Shown one piece after another: positions 26,025-35,353 of a stretch of 64,000 nt of DNA. Position 1 is the stretch's first letter, and the number at the start of each line of letters is the position of its first letter. The stretch is from the NCBI RefSeq assembly GCF_002210105.1, contig NZ_AQQU01000005.1, forward strand, positions 1 through 64,000, given 5' to 3'. The notes beneath the pieces are model-generated. The model had not been told where the DNA came from, ran no database searches, and saw only the letters and a list, made by a program, of their open reading frames with translations. The stretch comes from Oceanicola sp. 22II-s10i (lineage in GTDB: Bacteria > Pseudomonadota > Alphaproteobacteria > Rhodobacterales > Rhodobacteraceae). A program made the translations under genes and the position numbers.

Positions 26025-28078
26025 CCGACGTTCTCGACGAAATCACCCCTGATGAAACGACCGACGCGCAGAAAGCGCCCGATGCGACAAACTGGCGGCG
26101 AGAGGAGCGTGACGGAACCCTCACTCTTTGGCTCGACTGCGCCGACACAGGCACCAACGTCATCTCCGAAGTGGTCCTTAGGGAACTCGACACCCTGCTG
26201 GACGAGGCAAAGATGGCCCGCCCCGATGTTCTGGCGATCCGGTCCGCCAAGCACGGCGGGTTCGGAGCTGGCGCGGACATTGAAGGCTTTTCCGAGCTCA
26301 GCGGGGAAGACGCCGTGACGATGCTCCGCCAGGGTCACGGCGTGCTCGACAAGCTGGCCGCCCTGCCCTTCCCGACCGTCGCGGTGGTGCACGGCACGAC
26401 GCTCGGCGGCGCCTTCGAACTGGCCTTGGCCTGCGATCACCGGATCGGCGTGGACGGCGTCAAGCTGGGCTTTCCGGAAATCCAGCTTGGCCTGCATCCC
26501 GGTCTCGGCGGCACGTTCCGGCTGACCAACCTGATCGACCCCGTCGAGGCGATGCAGATGATGCTTACCGGCCGAAGCGCGCATGACCGCAAGGCAAGGA
26601 AGCTTGGGATCATCGACGCACTTGTGCCTGAACGGCATGTCGATGCGGCCATTGCTGCGGCAGCCTCCGGTCGTCTGGACCATGAGGGCAGCTTTCGCGC
26701 CTCGGCCCTGCGCACCCGCGCGGCGCGCGGCCTTGCGGCGACGCGGATGCGGTCGGAAAGCGAAAAGAAGGCGCCTTGCGCTCACTTCCCCGCACCCTTC
26801 GCCTTGATCGACCTGTGGGAAGGCCACGGCGGCGACGCTGGCGAGATGCAGAAGGCCGAGATCGCCTCCTTCGCGACCCTGCTGGACAGCACCACGGCGC
26901 AGAACCTGATCCGGGTGTTCTTCCTGCGTCAGCGGTTGAAATCGACAGGCAAGGGCGAGGACGGCATCGCCCATGTCCACGTCATCGGTGCTGGTGCCAT
27001 GGGGGGAGAAATCGCCGCTTGGGCCGCCATGCAGGGCAAACGGGTGACGATAGAGGACGTGGAATTTGCCCCTCTGGGTCAGACGATCCGCCGCGCAACC
27101 CGGATATACGAGCGCAAGCATCTGAGCGGGATAGACACGCGCGATGCACTGGACCGGCTGATGCCCGATCCGGATCGTTTGGGCCGTGCGCGCGCCGACC
27201 TGATCATTGAGGCCGGCCCTGAAAAGACCGAGGTCAAGGAAGCGATCTATGCCGAACGGACCAACGAGATGAAGCCCGGCGCGATCCTCGCGACCAACAC
27301 GTCGAGCCTGCCCCTCGCTTCCCTCCTCGACGCGGCCCCCGACCCGGAACGTTTTGCCGGTCTGCATTTCTTCAACCCGGTCAGCAGCATGCCTTTGGTC
27401 GAGGTCGTCTCTCACGACCTCGCCTCGCAGGACACGCTCGACCGCTTGGCGGCGTTCACGACAGGCATCGACCGCCTTCCCGCACGGGTCACCGACTACC
27501 CCGGCTTTCTCGTCAACCGCGTCCTTGCGCCATACATGATGGAGGCGATGCTGATGCTGGACGAAGGCCACGACAAGGCCGCGATAGACCGCGCAGCACT
27601 CGCATTCGGCATGCCCATGGGGCCGGTGACGCTGGCCGATCAGGTCGGGCTGGACATCTGCCTCGAGGTCGGGCGGTCGCTGAAGGAAGGCCTCGACACG
27701 CCGGTTGCAGACACGCCCGACTGGCTGCGCGAGAAGGTCGAACGAGGCGAGACCGGGAAGAAGGCCGGCAAGGGCCTTTACGACTACAACAGCGAGGACC
27801 CGCCCGAGACCCCCGAGGACGACCCGGATCAGCAGGTGATCGACCGGCTGGTCTTGCCCATGTGCAATGCCGCGGTCGAGGTGCTGCGCAAGGGTGTCGC
27901 GCCGGATGCGGACACGGTCGACGCGGCGATGATCTTCGGCACCGGCTGGGCACCCTTCCGCGGCGGCCCTCTGCACTACGCGAAGGTGCGCGGCGACGTC
28001 CCTGACGCACTGCGGCGACTGGCCGAGAAACACGGGCCGCGGTTCGATCCCGATCCCGGTTGGGACAGCCTTGGCTGA
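26021..28078 (+). CDS. fadJ: FadJ/FadB-type enoyl-CoA hydratase / 3-hydroxyacyl-CoA dehydrogenase
   Basis: This bifunctional enzyme hydrates enoyl-CoA and oxidises 3-hydroxyacyl-CoA. The N-terminal crotonase domain has FGAGADIEGF for the oxyanion hole and GFPEIQLGLHPGLGGT with the catalytic Glu. The C-terminal dehydrogenase domain starts at about residue 320 with the NAD motif HVIGAGAMGGEIAAW and has GLHFFNPVSSMPLVEVV (catalytic His) and DYPGFLVNRVLAPY. Length 685 aa is slightly short. The ATG 26021 overlaps the thiolase stop; an upstream in-frame extension is unlikely. Together with the two genes before it, it completes a fatty-acid degradation set. Confidence 0.92.
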   Translation: MTDVLDEITPDETTDAQKAPDATNWRREERDGTLTLWLDCADTGTNVISEVVLRELDTLLDEAKMARPDVLAIRSAKHGGFGAGADIEGFSELSGEDAVTMLRQGHGVLDKLAALPFPTVAVVHGTTLGGAFELALACDHRIGVDGVKLGFPEIQLGLHPGLGGTFRLTNLIDPVEAMQMMLTGRSAHDRKARKLGIIDALVPERHVDAAIAAAASGRLDHEGSFRASALRTRAARGLAATRMRSESEKKAPCAHFPAPFALIDLWEGHGGDAGEMQKAEIASFATLLDSTTAQNLIRVFFLRQRLKSTGKGEDGIAHVHVIGAGAMGGEIAAWAAMQGKRVTIEDVEFAPLGQTIRRATRIYERKHLSGIDTRDALDRLMPDPDRLGRARADLIIEAGPEKTEVKEAIYAERTNEMKPGAILATNTSSLPLASLLDAAPDPERFAGLHFFNPVSSMPLVEVVSHDLASQDTLDRLAAFTTGIDRLPARVTDYPGFLVNRVLAPYMMEAMLMLDEGHDKAAIDRAALAFGMPMGPVTLADQVGLDICLEVGRSLKEGLDTPVADTPDWLREKVERGETGKKAGKGLYDYNSEDPPETPEDDPDQQVIDRLVLPMCNAAVEVLRKGVAPDADTVDAAMIFGTGWAPFRGGPLHYAKVRGDVPDALRRLAEKHGPRFDPDPGWDSLG

Positions 28079-29879
28079 GCCGCTCACAGCCGACGCCATC
28101 GCCGCCGAGATCATCGACCGGACCGGGGGCGACATCCGGCTTGCCCTGCCCCTTGGCCTCGGCAAGCCAGTCACGCTTGTCAACGCGCTCACTCGTGCTG
28201 TTGCGAAGCGCCCGGACACGCGCCTGTCGATCCTGACCGCGCTGACGCTTGAGCGACCGGACATGTCCGAGGACATGGCGCGCCGTTTTCTTGAACCCGC
28301 CGCGGACCGGCTGTTCGGCAGATACCCGGCCCTCGACTACGCGACGATGATGCGTGACGGGACCCTGCCCCCGAACATCGAGGTCTCCGAGTTCTTCCTT
28401 CTGGCCGGCCGATGGATCGGCGTGCCCGTAATGCAGCGGCGATATATCCCCTCGAACTACACCCATGCCTACGATGTGCTGGCCGCCTGGAAGCCGAACG
28501 TTCTGATGCAGCTTTTAGCTCCGCTCGGCAACGATTTCAGCCTGTCCTGCAACACAGACATATCTGCGGACCTGCTGCGCGCCCGGCGTGAGGGGCAGCA
28601 GGATTTCCTTGTCGTCGGAGAAACCAATACCAACCTGCCCGCCATGTCCGGACCCGAGGCTCGCCTACCGCGGGACGAAGTCGACCTTTGTCTCGACTCC
28701 GCGCCGGACTTCGAACTCTTCTCAGTCGTCAAACGTCCGGTTGGTCTGGCGGAACATGCGATCGGCCTGCATGTCGCCAGCACGGTGCCTGATGGCGGCA
28801 CGCTTCAGATCGGCATCGGCGCGATTGGTGACGCCGTCGCGCACGCCCTGCTGCTCCGGCAATCCGGGAGATTCCCGAAAATCCATGCGGCCAATCCTTT
28901 CGCACGAGAGGGCTACGATGAAGAAGGCGCATTCGACACAGGCCTCTATGCCGTCACCGAAATGCTGGTCGACGGCCTTCTTCACCTGTTCGAAAACGGT
29001 GTCATCCGGCGCGAGGTGGATGGCGCCGCAATCCATGCCGGGTTCTTCGTCGACTGCCGGGACTTCTACCACCGCCTCCGGTCCCTGCCCCAGTCTAAAC
29101 GGGACAAAATCCGAATGATGCCGGTGAGCTTCACCAACCAGCTCTACGGCAACGAGCCCGCCAAGCGCGCCGCCCGAACCGATGCCCGTTTCGTAAATGC
29201 CGCCATGAAGGTTACCCTTCTTGGCGGCGCTGTCAGCGATATCACGTCATCAGCGCAGGAGGTCAGCGGGATCGGCGGCCAGTTCAACTTCATCGAACAA
29301 GCCTTTGCGCTGGACGGCGCCCGATCCATCCTGACGCTTCCCGCAACCCGGACAAGCAAGGGCAAGACGGTATCCAACATCGTCTGGGATCACCCGCATG
29401 AAAGCGTGCCCCGCGCCTATCGCGACATCATCGTGACCGAATACGGGATCGCCGACCTTCGCGGCCAGCGTGACGAGGACGCGATTGCCCGCATGCTGGC
29501 CATCACGGACGGCCGGTTTCAGGATGACCTGATGGAGCGGGCCAAATCATCGGGCAAGATTGCCGCGGACTATCTCCTGCCCGAAAGGGCAAAGCGCAAC
29601 ACGCCCGACACGGTCAGGCAGTGGCTGCGCCCTTTCGACCTGCCGGACTTTCCCTTCGGCACAGACTTCGACGCAAAAGAACGCCGCCTGCTGCCGGCCC
29701 TCGCAGTTTTGTCGGGCATTCAGGGCGATACCATGGGGCTGGCGAGGCTCATCCTCAACGGAATGACCGCAGAACGGCCGGATGGCCTACTGGCTCGGAT
29801 GGGGCTGGACCAGCCCAAAGGTTTGAAAGACCGCGCGATGGCCTATGCCCTGACTGGGGCTATACGCCGTTCTACCTAA
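28071..29879 (+). CDS. Acetyl-CoA hydrolase/transferase-family protein
   Basis: The 602-aa protein matches the acetyl-CoA hydrolase/transferase family (ACH1, 4-hydroxybutyrate CoA-transferase, Cat1). Marks are LQIGIGAIGDAVAHAL, GGQFNFIEQA and the C-terminal EYGIADLRGQRDEDAIARMLAI. Its N-terminal third lacks the best-known motifs and it is longer than the usual 430-500 aa, with an added C-terminal tail from about residue 490 (LRPFDLPDFPFGTDFDA). The only start before conserved sequence is a TTG at 28071, overlapping the fadJ stop by eight bases. It likely moves or removes CoA from an acyl-CoA end-product of the operon. Confidence 0.78.
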   Translation: MAEPLTADAIAAEIIDRTGGDIRLALPLGLGKPVTLVNALTRAVAKRPDTRLSILTALTLERPDMSEDMARRFLEPAADRLFGRYPALDYATMMRDGTLPPNIEVSEFFLLAGRWIGVPVMQRRYIPSNYTHAYDVLAAWKPNVLMQLLAPLGNDFSLSCNTDISADLLRARREGQQDFLVVGETNTNLPAMSGPEARLPRDEVDLCLDSAPDFELFSVVKRPVGLAEHAIGLHVASTVPDGGTLQIGIGAIGDAVAHALLLRQSGRFPKIHAANPFAREGYDEEGAFDTGLYAVTEMLVDGLLHLFENGVIRREVDGAAIHAGFFVDCRDFYHRLRSLPQSKRDKIRMMPVSFTNQLYGNEPAKRAARTDARFVNAAMKVTLLGGAVSDITSSAQEVSGIGGQFNFIEQAFALDGARSILTLPATRTSKGKTVSNIVWDHPHESVPRAYRDIIVTEYGIADLRGQRDEDAIARMLAITDGRFQDDLMERAKSSGKIAADYLLPERAKRNTPDTVRQWLRPFDLPDFPFGTDFDAKERRLLPALAVLSGIQGDTMGLARLILNGMTAERPDGLLARMGLDQPKGLKDRAMAYALTGAIRRST

Positions 29880-29902
29880 GACCGGCGGCGTGGCGTGGCC
29901 GT

Positions 29903-30379
29903 TCACGCCACCCTGCTCTCGAACTTTTTCAAAACCCCCACGATGAAAAGCGACAGCCCTGTCGCGGCCAGCGCTATGGACCAGACACCAAGGCCGGTGG
30001 CGGTCCCGATCGCGGCGACAAGCCAGAGGCTCGCACCGGTGGTCAGCCCCTTGACCTCACCGCGTGTGAAGACGATGAGACCCGCCGCCAGAAACGCGAC
30101 ACCGCCCGTGACAGCCTCGATCATCCGGACTGGGTCCATGCGCACGTCATCGCCGAAATCCCTGCCGACAAGATCAAGGGCCAGAAGGCAATAGCAGGCT
30201 GCTGCCAACCCGACGAGCATATGGGTCCTGAGCCCCGCCGCATGATCTTTGGTTTCACGTTCGAAGCCTATTATGGCGGCGAACAACAGCGCGCCGAGGA
30301 TGCGGACCATGACCACCGGCCAGGGCAGCGTGCTGTGTCCGGAAAATTCCGTCGTAAGTGTTTGTAAAATATCAGTCAT
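29903..30379 (-). CDS. MgtC/SapB-family membrane protein
   Basis: The 158-aa protein has four to five transmembrane helices and the family motifs IIGFERETKDHAAGLRTHMLVGLAAA, with the conserved acidic and Arg residues, and GAVTGG-like segments (EAVTGGVAFLAAGLIV, GLTTGASLWLVAAIG). MgtC proteins influence magnesium limitation, F-ATP synthase activity or virulence in other bacteria, but small ones like this are common in environmental proteobacteria with unknown roles. It is alone on the minus strand, convergent with the beta-oxidation operon. The start ATG 30379 has only a weak upstream signal. Confidence 0.88.
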   Translation of the reverse strand: MTDILQTLTTEFSGHSTLPWPVVMVRILGALLFAAIIGFERETKDHAAGLRTHMLVGLAAACYCLLALDLVGRDFGDDVRMDPVRMIEAVTGGVAFLAAGLIVFTRGEVKGLTTGASLWLVAAIGTATGLGVWSIALAATGLSLFIVGVLKKFESRVA

Positions 30380-30586
30380 TAGGTCAGTCAGGTCTTCGAA
30401 TTTTGAACTCGGTTGAGAGAGGAACCAAATAGAGAGTGCCAGAGTTCCGATCCGGGCTATTTCAAGAACGACCTTGAAGACCTGTATTCCCGTTCGCCGT
30501 CTGTCTATCGCATTGCATCAATCAATACCTGAGGATTTTGCCAAACACGCTTATACCGACCCTGAACTAATAACGAATAGCATTCT

Positions 30587-32215
30587 ATGGACAGACAGAC
30601 CGCCGGAAAGATCGCAATCATCGGCCTTGGACCAAGGGGCCTCGGCGCCCTCGAAGCGTTGTTGCAAGCCGCAGGATCAAGCGAACGCCATCTTCAGATC
30701 GATATTTTCGATGCCCATGCGCACCCCGGTGCCGGTCCGAACTTTGATCCACGCGAACCCACTCACTGCTTGCTGAATATTCCACTCCGGGATATCCATC
30801 TTCGGGCACCGGCTGAGCTCGACGTGCGTTCATTCGCCGATTGGATGACCCCGTCAATGGATGAGGACGCTTTCCCTCCGCGGGCCGATCTTGGCAAATA
30901 TCTTCACCAACGATTTACGAGACTGGCGCACGCCCCGTCGCACCTGCGGATAACGCGGGTGCCGGAGACCATAGAACGCGTCCTGCGAGGCGAAGACGGC
31001 TGGCAACTCAGCGTCGGGCCAAAATCGCATGGCCCCTATGACGAGGTTCTGATCGTTCCCGGCCAGCCTCCGATCCGTCCCGACGACCAGCTTGCGGAAT
31101 GGCAGGAGCATGCAGCTCACACAGACGCCGAGCTCGCCGAAGCATACCCGGCCCGCCGACTGCAAGCGGCTGCGGAGAATTGGGCTGGGCACAGAGTCGC
31201 GGTCAGGGGCTTCGCCCTGTCGTCCTTCGATGTCATCCGTGTGCTGACGATTGGACTGGGCGGGGAATTTTCCGACGATGGCTACATCCCTTCGGGCAAA
31301 GAACCCGCCTGCATCATTCCGTTTTCGCTGGACGGACAGCCGCCCTACCCCAAACCGGAAACCGACGACATAAACGCCCGATACGAACCGACCCCGGACG
31401 AGACCGCGCTTTTCGCCAGGGCCGTATTTGAGGCTTCAGTCGGATCGGCGGCGGAGGCCAAAGCCCTCCTGACCGACGCGCTTATCTCTCCGGTCCACCG
31501 CATCCTGTCAGCCTTCTCCCAAGGAACGAACGACACGGCGATCCGCGACTGGTTGGACCGGGAATGGACCGATCCCGGAGCCCAGGAAACCGCCCCGGCG
31601 CAGGAGACCCTGACGCAGGGCATCGCCATGGCCGACGGCAGCCTCCCGCCCACGATCGGGTATGCCGTCGGGCAGCTCTGGCGGAAATGGCAGGACCCGC
31701 TGCGTCAGGGCTACAACCCGGCCGATACGCCACCAGAGACGGCGACGGTGATCGTCGGCTTCGACGAGGGGCTTAAACGCTATTCCTACGGCCCGCCAGT
31801 CAGCGCCTGCCGCGAACTGCTGGCTTTGATCCAGGCCGGGATCGTCACAGTCGATCTGGCAAAAGATCCCGACATCACGCTCACCGATACCGGCTGGCAT
31901 CTGGCCAACGGGGACCACAGCGCCGCGGCAGAGATCATGATCGACGGCGTCCTGCCCTCGCCTGATCCGACAAAGGTCACATCCTCACTGGTGTCTGGCC
32001 TGATACACGGCGGTTACCTCACCACGCTGGAAGACCTCGGCGCCCGCACCGCACCGGACGGACGGCTGATCGACCGGAACGACAAGCCCGTTCCGGGGCT
32101 GAGCCTTCTGGGGCGCCTCGCGCTTGGAAGCGTCATTGCCGCCGACAGTCTGCACGATTGCTTCGGCGAGGCCTCGTCGAGATGGGCAGACGGCGTTCTG
32201 AGCCGCATGCCCTGA
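30587..32215 (+). CDS. FAD/NAD(P)-binding protein (NAD_binding_9 type)
   Basis: The 542-aa protein begins with a dinucleotide-binding fold, IAIIGLGPRGLGALEALL, followed by FDAHAHPGAGPNFDPREPTHCLLNIP, the pattern of the FAD-NAD(P)-binding (NAD_binding_9/HpyO-like) group. A second Rossmann-like element is at RVAVRGFALSSFDVIRVLTIGLGG. The C-terminal part has SYGPPVSACRELL and ends LGRLALGSVIAADSLHDCFG. Members are uncharacterised oxidoreductases or monooxygenase relatives. It is followed after about 100 bp by an aldehyde dehydrogenase gene on the same strand, which suggests that it produces an aldehyde or acts in the same catabolic step. Confidence 0.8.
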   Translation: MDRQTAGKIAIIGLGPRGLGALEALLQAAGSSERHLQIDIFDAHAHPGAGPNFDPREPTHCLLNIPLRDIHLRAPAELDVRSFADWMTPSMDEDAFPPRADLGKYLHQRFTRLAHAPSHLRITRVPETIERVLRGEDGWQLSVGPKSHGPYDEVLIVPGQPPIRPDDQLAEWQEHAAHTDAELAEAYPARRLQAAAENWAGHRVAVRGFALSSFDVIRVLTIGLGGEFSDDGYIPSGKEPACIIPFSLDGQPPYPKPETDDINARYEPTPDETALFARAVFEASVGSAAEAKALLTDALISPVHRILSAFSQGTNDTAIRDWLDREWTDPGAQETAPAQETLTQGIAMADGSLPPTIGYAVGQLWRKWQDPLRQGYNPADTPPETATVIVGFDEGLKRYSYGPPVSACRELLALIQAGIVTVDLAKDPDITLTDTGWHLANGDHSAAAEIMIDGVLPSPDPTKVTSSLVSGLIHGGYLTTLEDLGARTAPDGRLIDRNDKPVPGLSLLGRLALGSVIAADSLHDCFGEASSRWADGVLSRMP

Positions 32216-32313
32216 CAGTCCCCGCCAGTCCGCCGCTCAACTTTTCGCAAGAGAGGGAAACATACCCGCTGCGATGCGTTTTCCACGGACCCAGAACACA
32301 ACAGGAGCGTCCC

Positions 32314-33687
32314 ATGAGCAGCCCGATCAAGACCATAAACCCCGCCACCGGCGATCTTATCGAGACATACGACCTCATGTCCGACAGCGAAGTGACCAAT
32401 GCGATCCGCGCCTGCCACGACGCTTTCGACAAATGGCGCTTGGTGTCTCTCGAAGACCGCGCCGCAAAGATCAAGGCGATCGGCCAGGCGCTCCGTGACA
32501 GCAAGGAAGAATTCGCCCAGTTGATGACCCGCGAGGTCGGCAAGCTGGTCGGCGACGGTCGGGACGAGGTCGATCTCTGCGCCGCGATCTGCGATTTTAC
32601 CTCCGCTCAGGGACCAAAGGAACTGGCGGATGAGGAGCGTGACATTCCCGATGGCCAAGGCGTAGTCACCTACGCACCGATCGGGGTGATCTACGGCATG
32701 CAGCCTTGGAACTTCCCGTGCTACCAGGTCATCCGCTACGCCGTCGCCAACCTGATGGCCGGCAACGGTGTGCTTTTGAAACACGCATCGAACTGCACCG
32801 GAAGCGGTCTGTTCCTGCGCGACCTGATGGACCGCGCCGGGCTGCCGGAGAACCTGTTCACCGTTCTGGTGATCGACCATGACCAGTCCGACAAGGTCAT
32901 CGCAAATGATCTGGTGCGCGGCGTCACCATGACAGGCAGCGATGCCGCCGGCCGCGTGGTGGCTCAGCAGGCCGCGAAATATCTGAAGAAGACCGTGCTC
33001 GAACTCGGATCGAACGATGCCTACGTCGTGCTGGACGATGCCGATCTGGATCTTGCCGTCGAGACCTGTGTCGCTGGCCGCCTCTACAACAACGGCCAGA
33101 CCTGCGTGGCCGCCAAGCGGTTCATCGTGACCGAGGCCAATTATGATGCATTTGTCGAACGCTTCACCGATCAGATGAAGCAAATGAAAATGGTGGATCC
33201 TGCCGAAGCTGACAGCGGGCTGGGGCCGATGGCCCGGACAGACCTGCGCGACGACCTCGCCAAGCAGGTCGAGGAGAGTGTCGCAAAAGGCGCGAAGGTG
33301 CTGTGCGGCGGCGAGGTGCCAGACTGTGACGGCGCATATTATCCTGCGACCGTTCTCGTCGATGTCGCACCCGGTCAGCCCGCCTACGATGACGAGCTGT
33401 TCGGCCCGGTCGCTTCGGTGATCCGAGCCAAGGATGACGAGGATGCGATGCGGATCGCCAACGACAGCCGCTACGGCCTTGGCGGCGGCATCTTCTCGAA
33501 AGATGCGAAGCGCGCGCAGGAACTGGCGGCCAAGCACTTCGACACCGGTATGGTCTGTATCAATAAATACAACCTCGCCATCCCAAACATGCCTTTCGGC
33601 GGCGTCAAGAACAGCGGCTACGGCCGTGAACACGGTGGATTCGGAATGAAGGAGTTCGTCAACGCCAAGTCGCTCTACATCGCGTGA
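32314..33687 (+). CDS. NAD(P)-dependent aldehyde dehydrogenase (succinate-semialdehyde type)
   Basis: The 457-aa enzyme oxidises an aldehyde to an acid. Catalytic residues are Cys264 (NNGQTCVAAKR) and general base Glu230 (VLELGSNDAYVVL). The short N-terminus, GVIYGMQPWNFPCYQVIRYA and SVIRAKDDEDAMRIANDSRYGLGGGIFS are those of the GabD1/Sad group of succinate-semialdehyde dehydrogenases. ACAGGAG lies before the ATG at 32314. Gene context with the FAD protein points to a shared substrate, not necessarily succinate semialdehyde. Confidence 0.88.
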   Translation: MSSPIKTINPATGDLIETYDLMSDSEVTNAIRACHDAFDKWRLVSLEDRAAKIKAIGQALRDSKEEFAQLMTREVGKLVGDGRDEVDLCAAICDFTSAQGPKELADEERDIPDGQGVVTYAPIGVIYGMQPWNFPCYQVIRYAVANLMAGNGVLLKHASNCTGSGLFLRDLMDRAGLPENLFTVLVIDHDQSDKVIANDLVRGVTMTGSDAAGRVVAQQAAKYLKKTVLELGSNDAYVVLDDADLDLAVETCVAGRLYNNGQTCVAAKRFIVTEANYDAFVERFTDQMKQMKMVDPAEADSGLGPMARTDLRDDLAKQVEESVAKGAKVLCGGEVPDCDGAYYPATVLVDVAPGQPAYDDELFGPVASVIRAKDDEDAMRIANDSRYGLGGGIFSKDAKRAQELAAKHFDTGMVCINKYNLAIPNMPFGGVKNSGYGREHGGFGMKEFVNAKSLYIA

Positions 33688-33825
33688 CTCCTCGGCCTCA
33701 TGGAACCCATCATACTGTTGCCAACCGAAGGAAAGCTTGGTCGGCACTTTCCCATCTACATGCCAATGCTTTGTCCTGTTCAGTGATCTCCAGATGCCGG
33801 AACACGGTTGGATCGAACCAATACC

Positions 33826-33857
33826 TGTAGCAAGTTTTGTAGCAAAAACTGTAGCAA
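33826..33857. repeat. Three TGTAGCAA repeats at 12-bp spacing next to tRNA-Phe
   Basis: The octamer TGTAGCAA occurs at 33826, 33838 and 33850, an exact 12-bp period. It lies about 80 bp beyond the 3' end of tRNA-Phe on the side of the accessory region. Arrays of TGCTACA-type words just inside a tRNA-linked junction are common beside tyrosine recombinase genes and could be arm-type sites. No intact integrase is present in the 247-bp gap. Confidence 0.6.
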
Positions 33858-33934
33858 ATTACTTGGCGCAACCCACCCAACCATCTGACCAAGCTTGCTT
33901 TTAAGGTCAGATTGCGATTTGCGGGCTGGAAAAA

Positions 33935-34009
33935 TGGTGCCCGGGGGCGGAATCGAACCACCGACACGAGGATTTTCAATCCACTGCTCTACCCCTGAGC
34001 TACCCGGGC
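33935..34009 (-). tRNA. tRNA-Phe (anticodon GAA)
   Basis: On the minus strand the gene starts GCCCGGGTAGCTC and ends CCCGGGCACCA. The seven-base acceptor stem pairs fully, the D-arm is GCTC/GAGC, the anticodon loop is TTGAAAA with GAA, and the T-arm is GGTGG-TTCGATT-CCGCC. CCA is encoded. One T-T mismatch is seen in the anticodon stem. Length is 75 bases. It lies downstream of the infA-maf-rng-yacG operon on the same strand. Confidence 0.98.
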
Positions 34010-34088
34010 ACGGGAGGAGGCGGGGCCTCCGGGTTGCAGCGTTCTAGGCGAGGCTCCGGGCGGTGTCCAGAGGGGTTTTCGCAGTTTT

Positions 34089-34307
34089 TCAGTGCAGGCC
34101 CGAACCCGTGTCGGGATCGTCCGGATCACGCCTGGCACCCTCGCCCGAGGCGAGTGCGTCGAAGGCGGCCTCGATGTCCTCGGGGTCCGTTGAGGGCACC
34201 GCGTAGCTGCCGTTCAGCCAGCGGGCGAGGTCGAGATCCGCGCAGCGCTTCGAGCAGAAGGGGCGGGTCGCCGGATCGGTCGGCTTGTTGCAGATCGGGC
34301 AGCTCAT
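34089..34307 (-). CDS. yacG: DNA gyrase inhibitor YacG
   Basis: The 72-aa zinc-ribbon protein begins [20 protein letters not shown] with the C-x2-C ... C-x3-C zinc ligands (SCPIC, FCSKRC), the hallmark of YacG, and has DLARWLNGSYAVP. YacG binds GyrB and blocks gyrase-DNA contact. The C-terminal tail is acidic (DPDDPDTG). The ATG 34307 overlaps the stop of the ribonuclease gene (ATGA). It is the last gene of its operon before tRNA-Phe. Confidence 0.94.
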   Translation of the reverse strand: MSCPICNKPTDPATRPFCSKRCADLDLARWLNGSYAVPSTDPEDIEAAFDALASGEGARRDPDDPDTGSGLH

Positions 34308-35353
34308 GCCGGCCCATCCGTCAGGGGCGGCAGCGGCGCGCGGGCGCGCTGGCGCTGGAGCTCGTAGAGACCCATCTGGGTCCAGCCGGCGAGGACCGTC
34401 TCGAACTGTTCGCCCTTGAGCGCGGCGCGCAGGGCACCTTCGAAGCTCTTGCGGTCCTTCTTGGGCATTGGCGCCGGGTCGATCACGATCTGACCGCCGA
34501 GGCCCCGCAGGCGCAGCTGGCGCGGCAGGTCGCGGGCGGCGGCGAGATTGGCCTTGAGCCCGGCCGCGGGCGAGGTGTCGCCGCCGGTGTTCACGTCCAC
34601 CGCGACCATCGCGCGGGTCGGCTCGATCCACATGGAGGCGCCGCCGGACAGGCGCACCTCGGGGCGGTGCAGCGCCTCGATCAGAGTGGCCACATCGTGG
34701 TCGGCGAAGGCCGTTGCGCTGTCGTCGACCGGGGCGTCGGGCCAGTCACGCCAGGCGAAATCGTGGGGGCCGTCGCCTTCGACCAGTTTCTCGGGCTGTC
34801 CGGCGAGATCGCCGAGGACGGCGGCGCAGAGATCGGCCATGGCGGCGATGTCGGTGGCGATGTCATGATCCTCGGCCGCCTCGGCGGCGGAGCGCAGGAT
34901 CAGCCCGGCGGGCGGATCGAGCGCGAGGACCGGGTGGCCCGCCAGAACCTCGTTGGCCAGCGCCAGCAAGTCGTCACGGCGGGCCTCGTCGCGGATGGCG
35001 CGGCTGACGTTCAGGCCGGGGGCGCCGGGGGTGACGATGGCGTGGCGGGACTTGAACAGGATGCGGCTGGTGACCGGGATCGCCTTGCCGGGCTCGGCAT
35101 GGCCGGTGACCTGCACGAGGATCGGCTCGCCGGGGCTGAGGCCCTTGACCTGACGGAGGAAGGCGCTGCCGTCGGGGGTCGAGAGGAACATGCCCCCCTG
35201 CCCCTTCACCGGCCGGTCCGCCTTGGCGCGGTAGATGGTGCCGGGGCGCGGGGCGTCGGTGTCGATCACGAGGTCCTCGAGTCGCCCGTCGCGCAGCAGC
35301 GCCGCGGCCTCCGCCCCGTTCCATTCGCCCAGCAGTATCGTCATGCCCTTCAT
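34304..35353 (-). CDS. rng: Ribonuclease E/G family protein
   Basis: The 349-aa protein is a short relative of RNase E/G. The C-terminal half has the RNase H-like catalytic site: [21 protein letters not shown] (first catalytic Asp and the DVNTG motif) and [20 protein letters not shown] (second Asp, ID). The N-terminal half carries an S1-like part ([20 protein letters not shown]). The zinc-link CPxC and the long scaffold of RNase E are absent. The ATG 35353 overlaps the maf stop and has GGAG before it. It probably takes part in rRNA and mRNA processing. Confidence 0.9.
   Translation of the reverse strand: MKGMTILLGEWNGAEAAALLRDGRLEDLVIDTDAPRPGTIYRAKADRPVKGQGGMFLSTPDGSAFLRQVKGLSPGEPILVQVTGHAEPGKAIPVTSRILFKSRHAIVTPGAPGLNVSRAIRDEARRDDLLALANEVLAGHPVLALDPPAGLILRSAAEAAEDHDIATDIAAMADLCAAVLGDLAGQPEKLVEGDGPHDFAWRDWPDAPVDDSATAFADHDVATLIEALHRPEVRLSGGASMWIEPTRAMVAVDVNTGGDTSPAAGLKANLAAARDLPRQLRLRGLGGQIVIDPAPMPKKDRKSFEGALRAALKGEQFETVLAGWTQMGLYELQRQRARAPLPPLTDGPA

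Noticed and set aside
25817-28276. 819-codon minus-strand frame opposite fadI-fadJ
   Set aside because: No motifs, no start signal, and exactly antisense to conserved genes.
32014-33747. 577-codon minus-strand frame opposite the aldehyde dehydrogenase gene
   Set aside because: Antisense to a conserved enzyme, no start signal.
33710-33979. Small minus-strand frame that overlaps tRNA-Phe
   Set aside because: It starts within the tRNA and has no motif. It could be a remnant of an integrase but nothing in it supports that.
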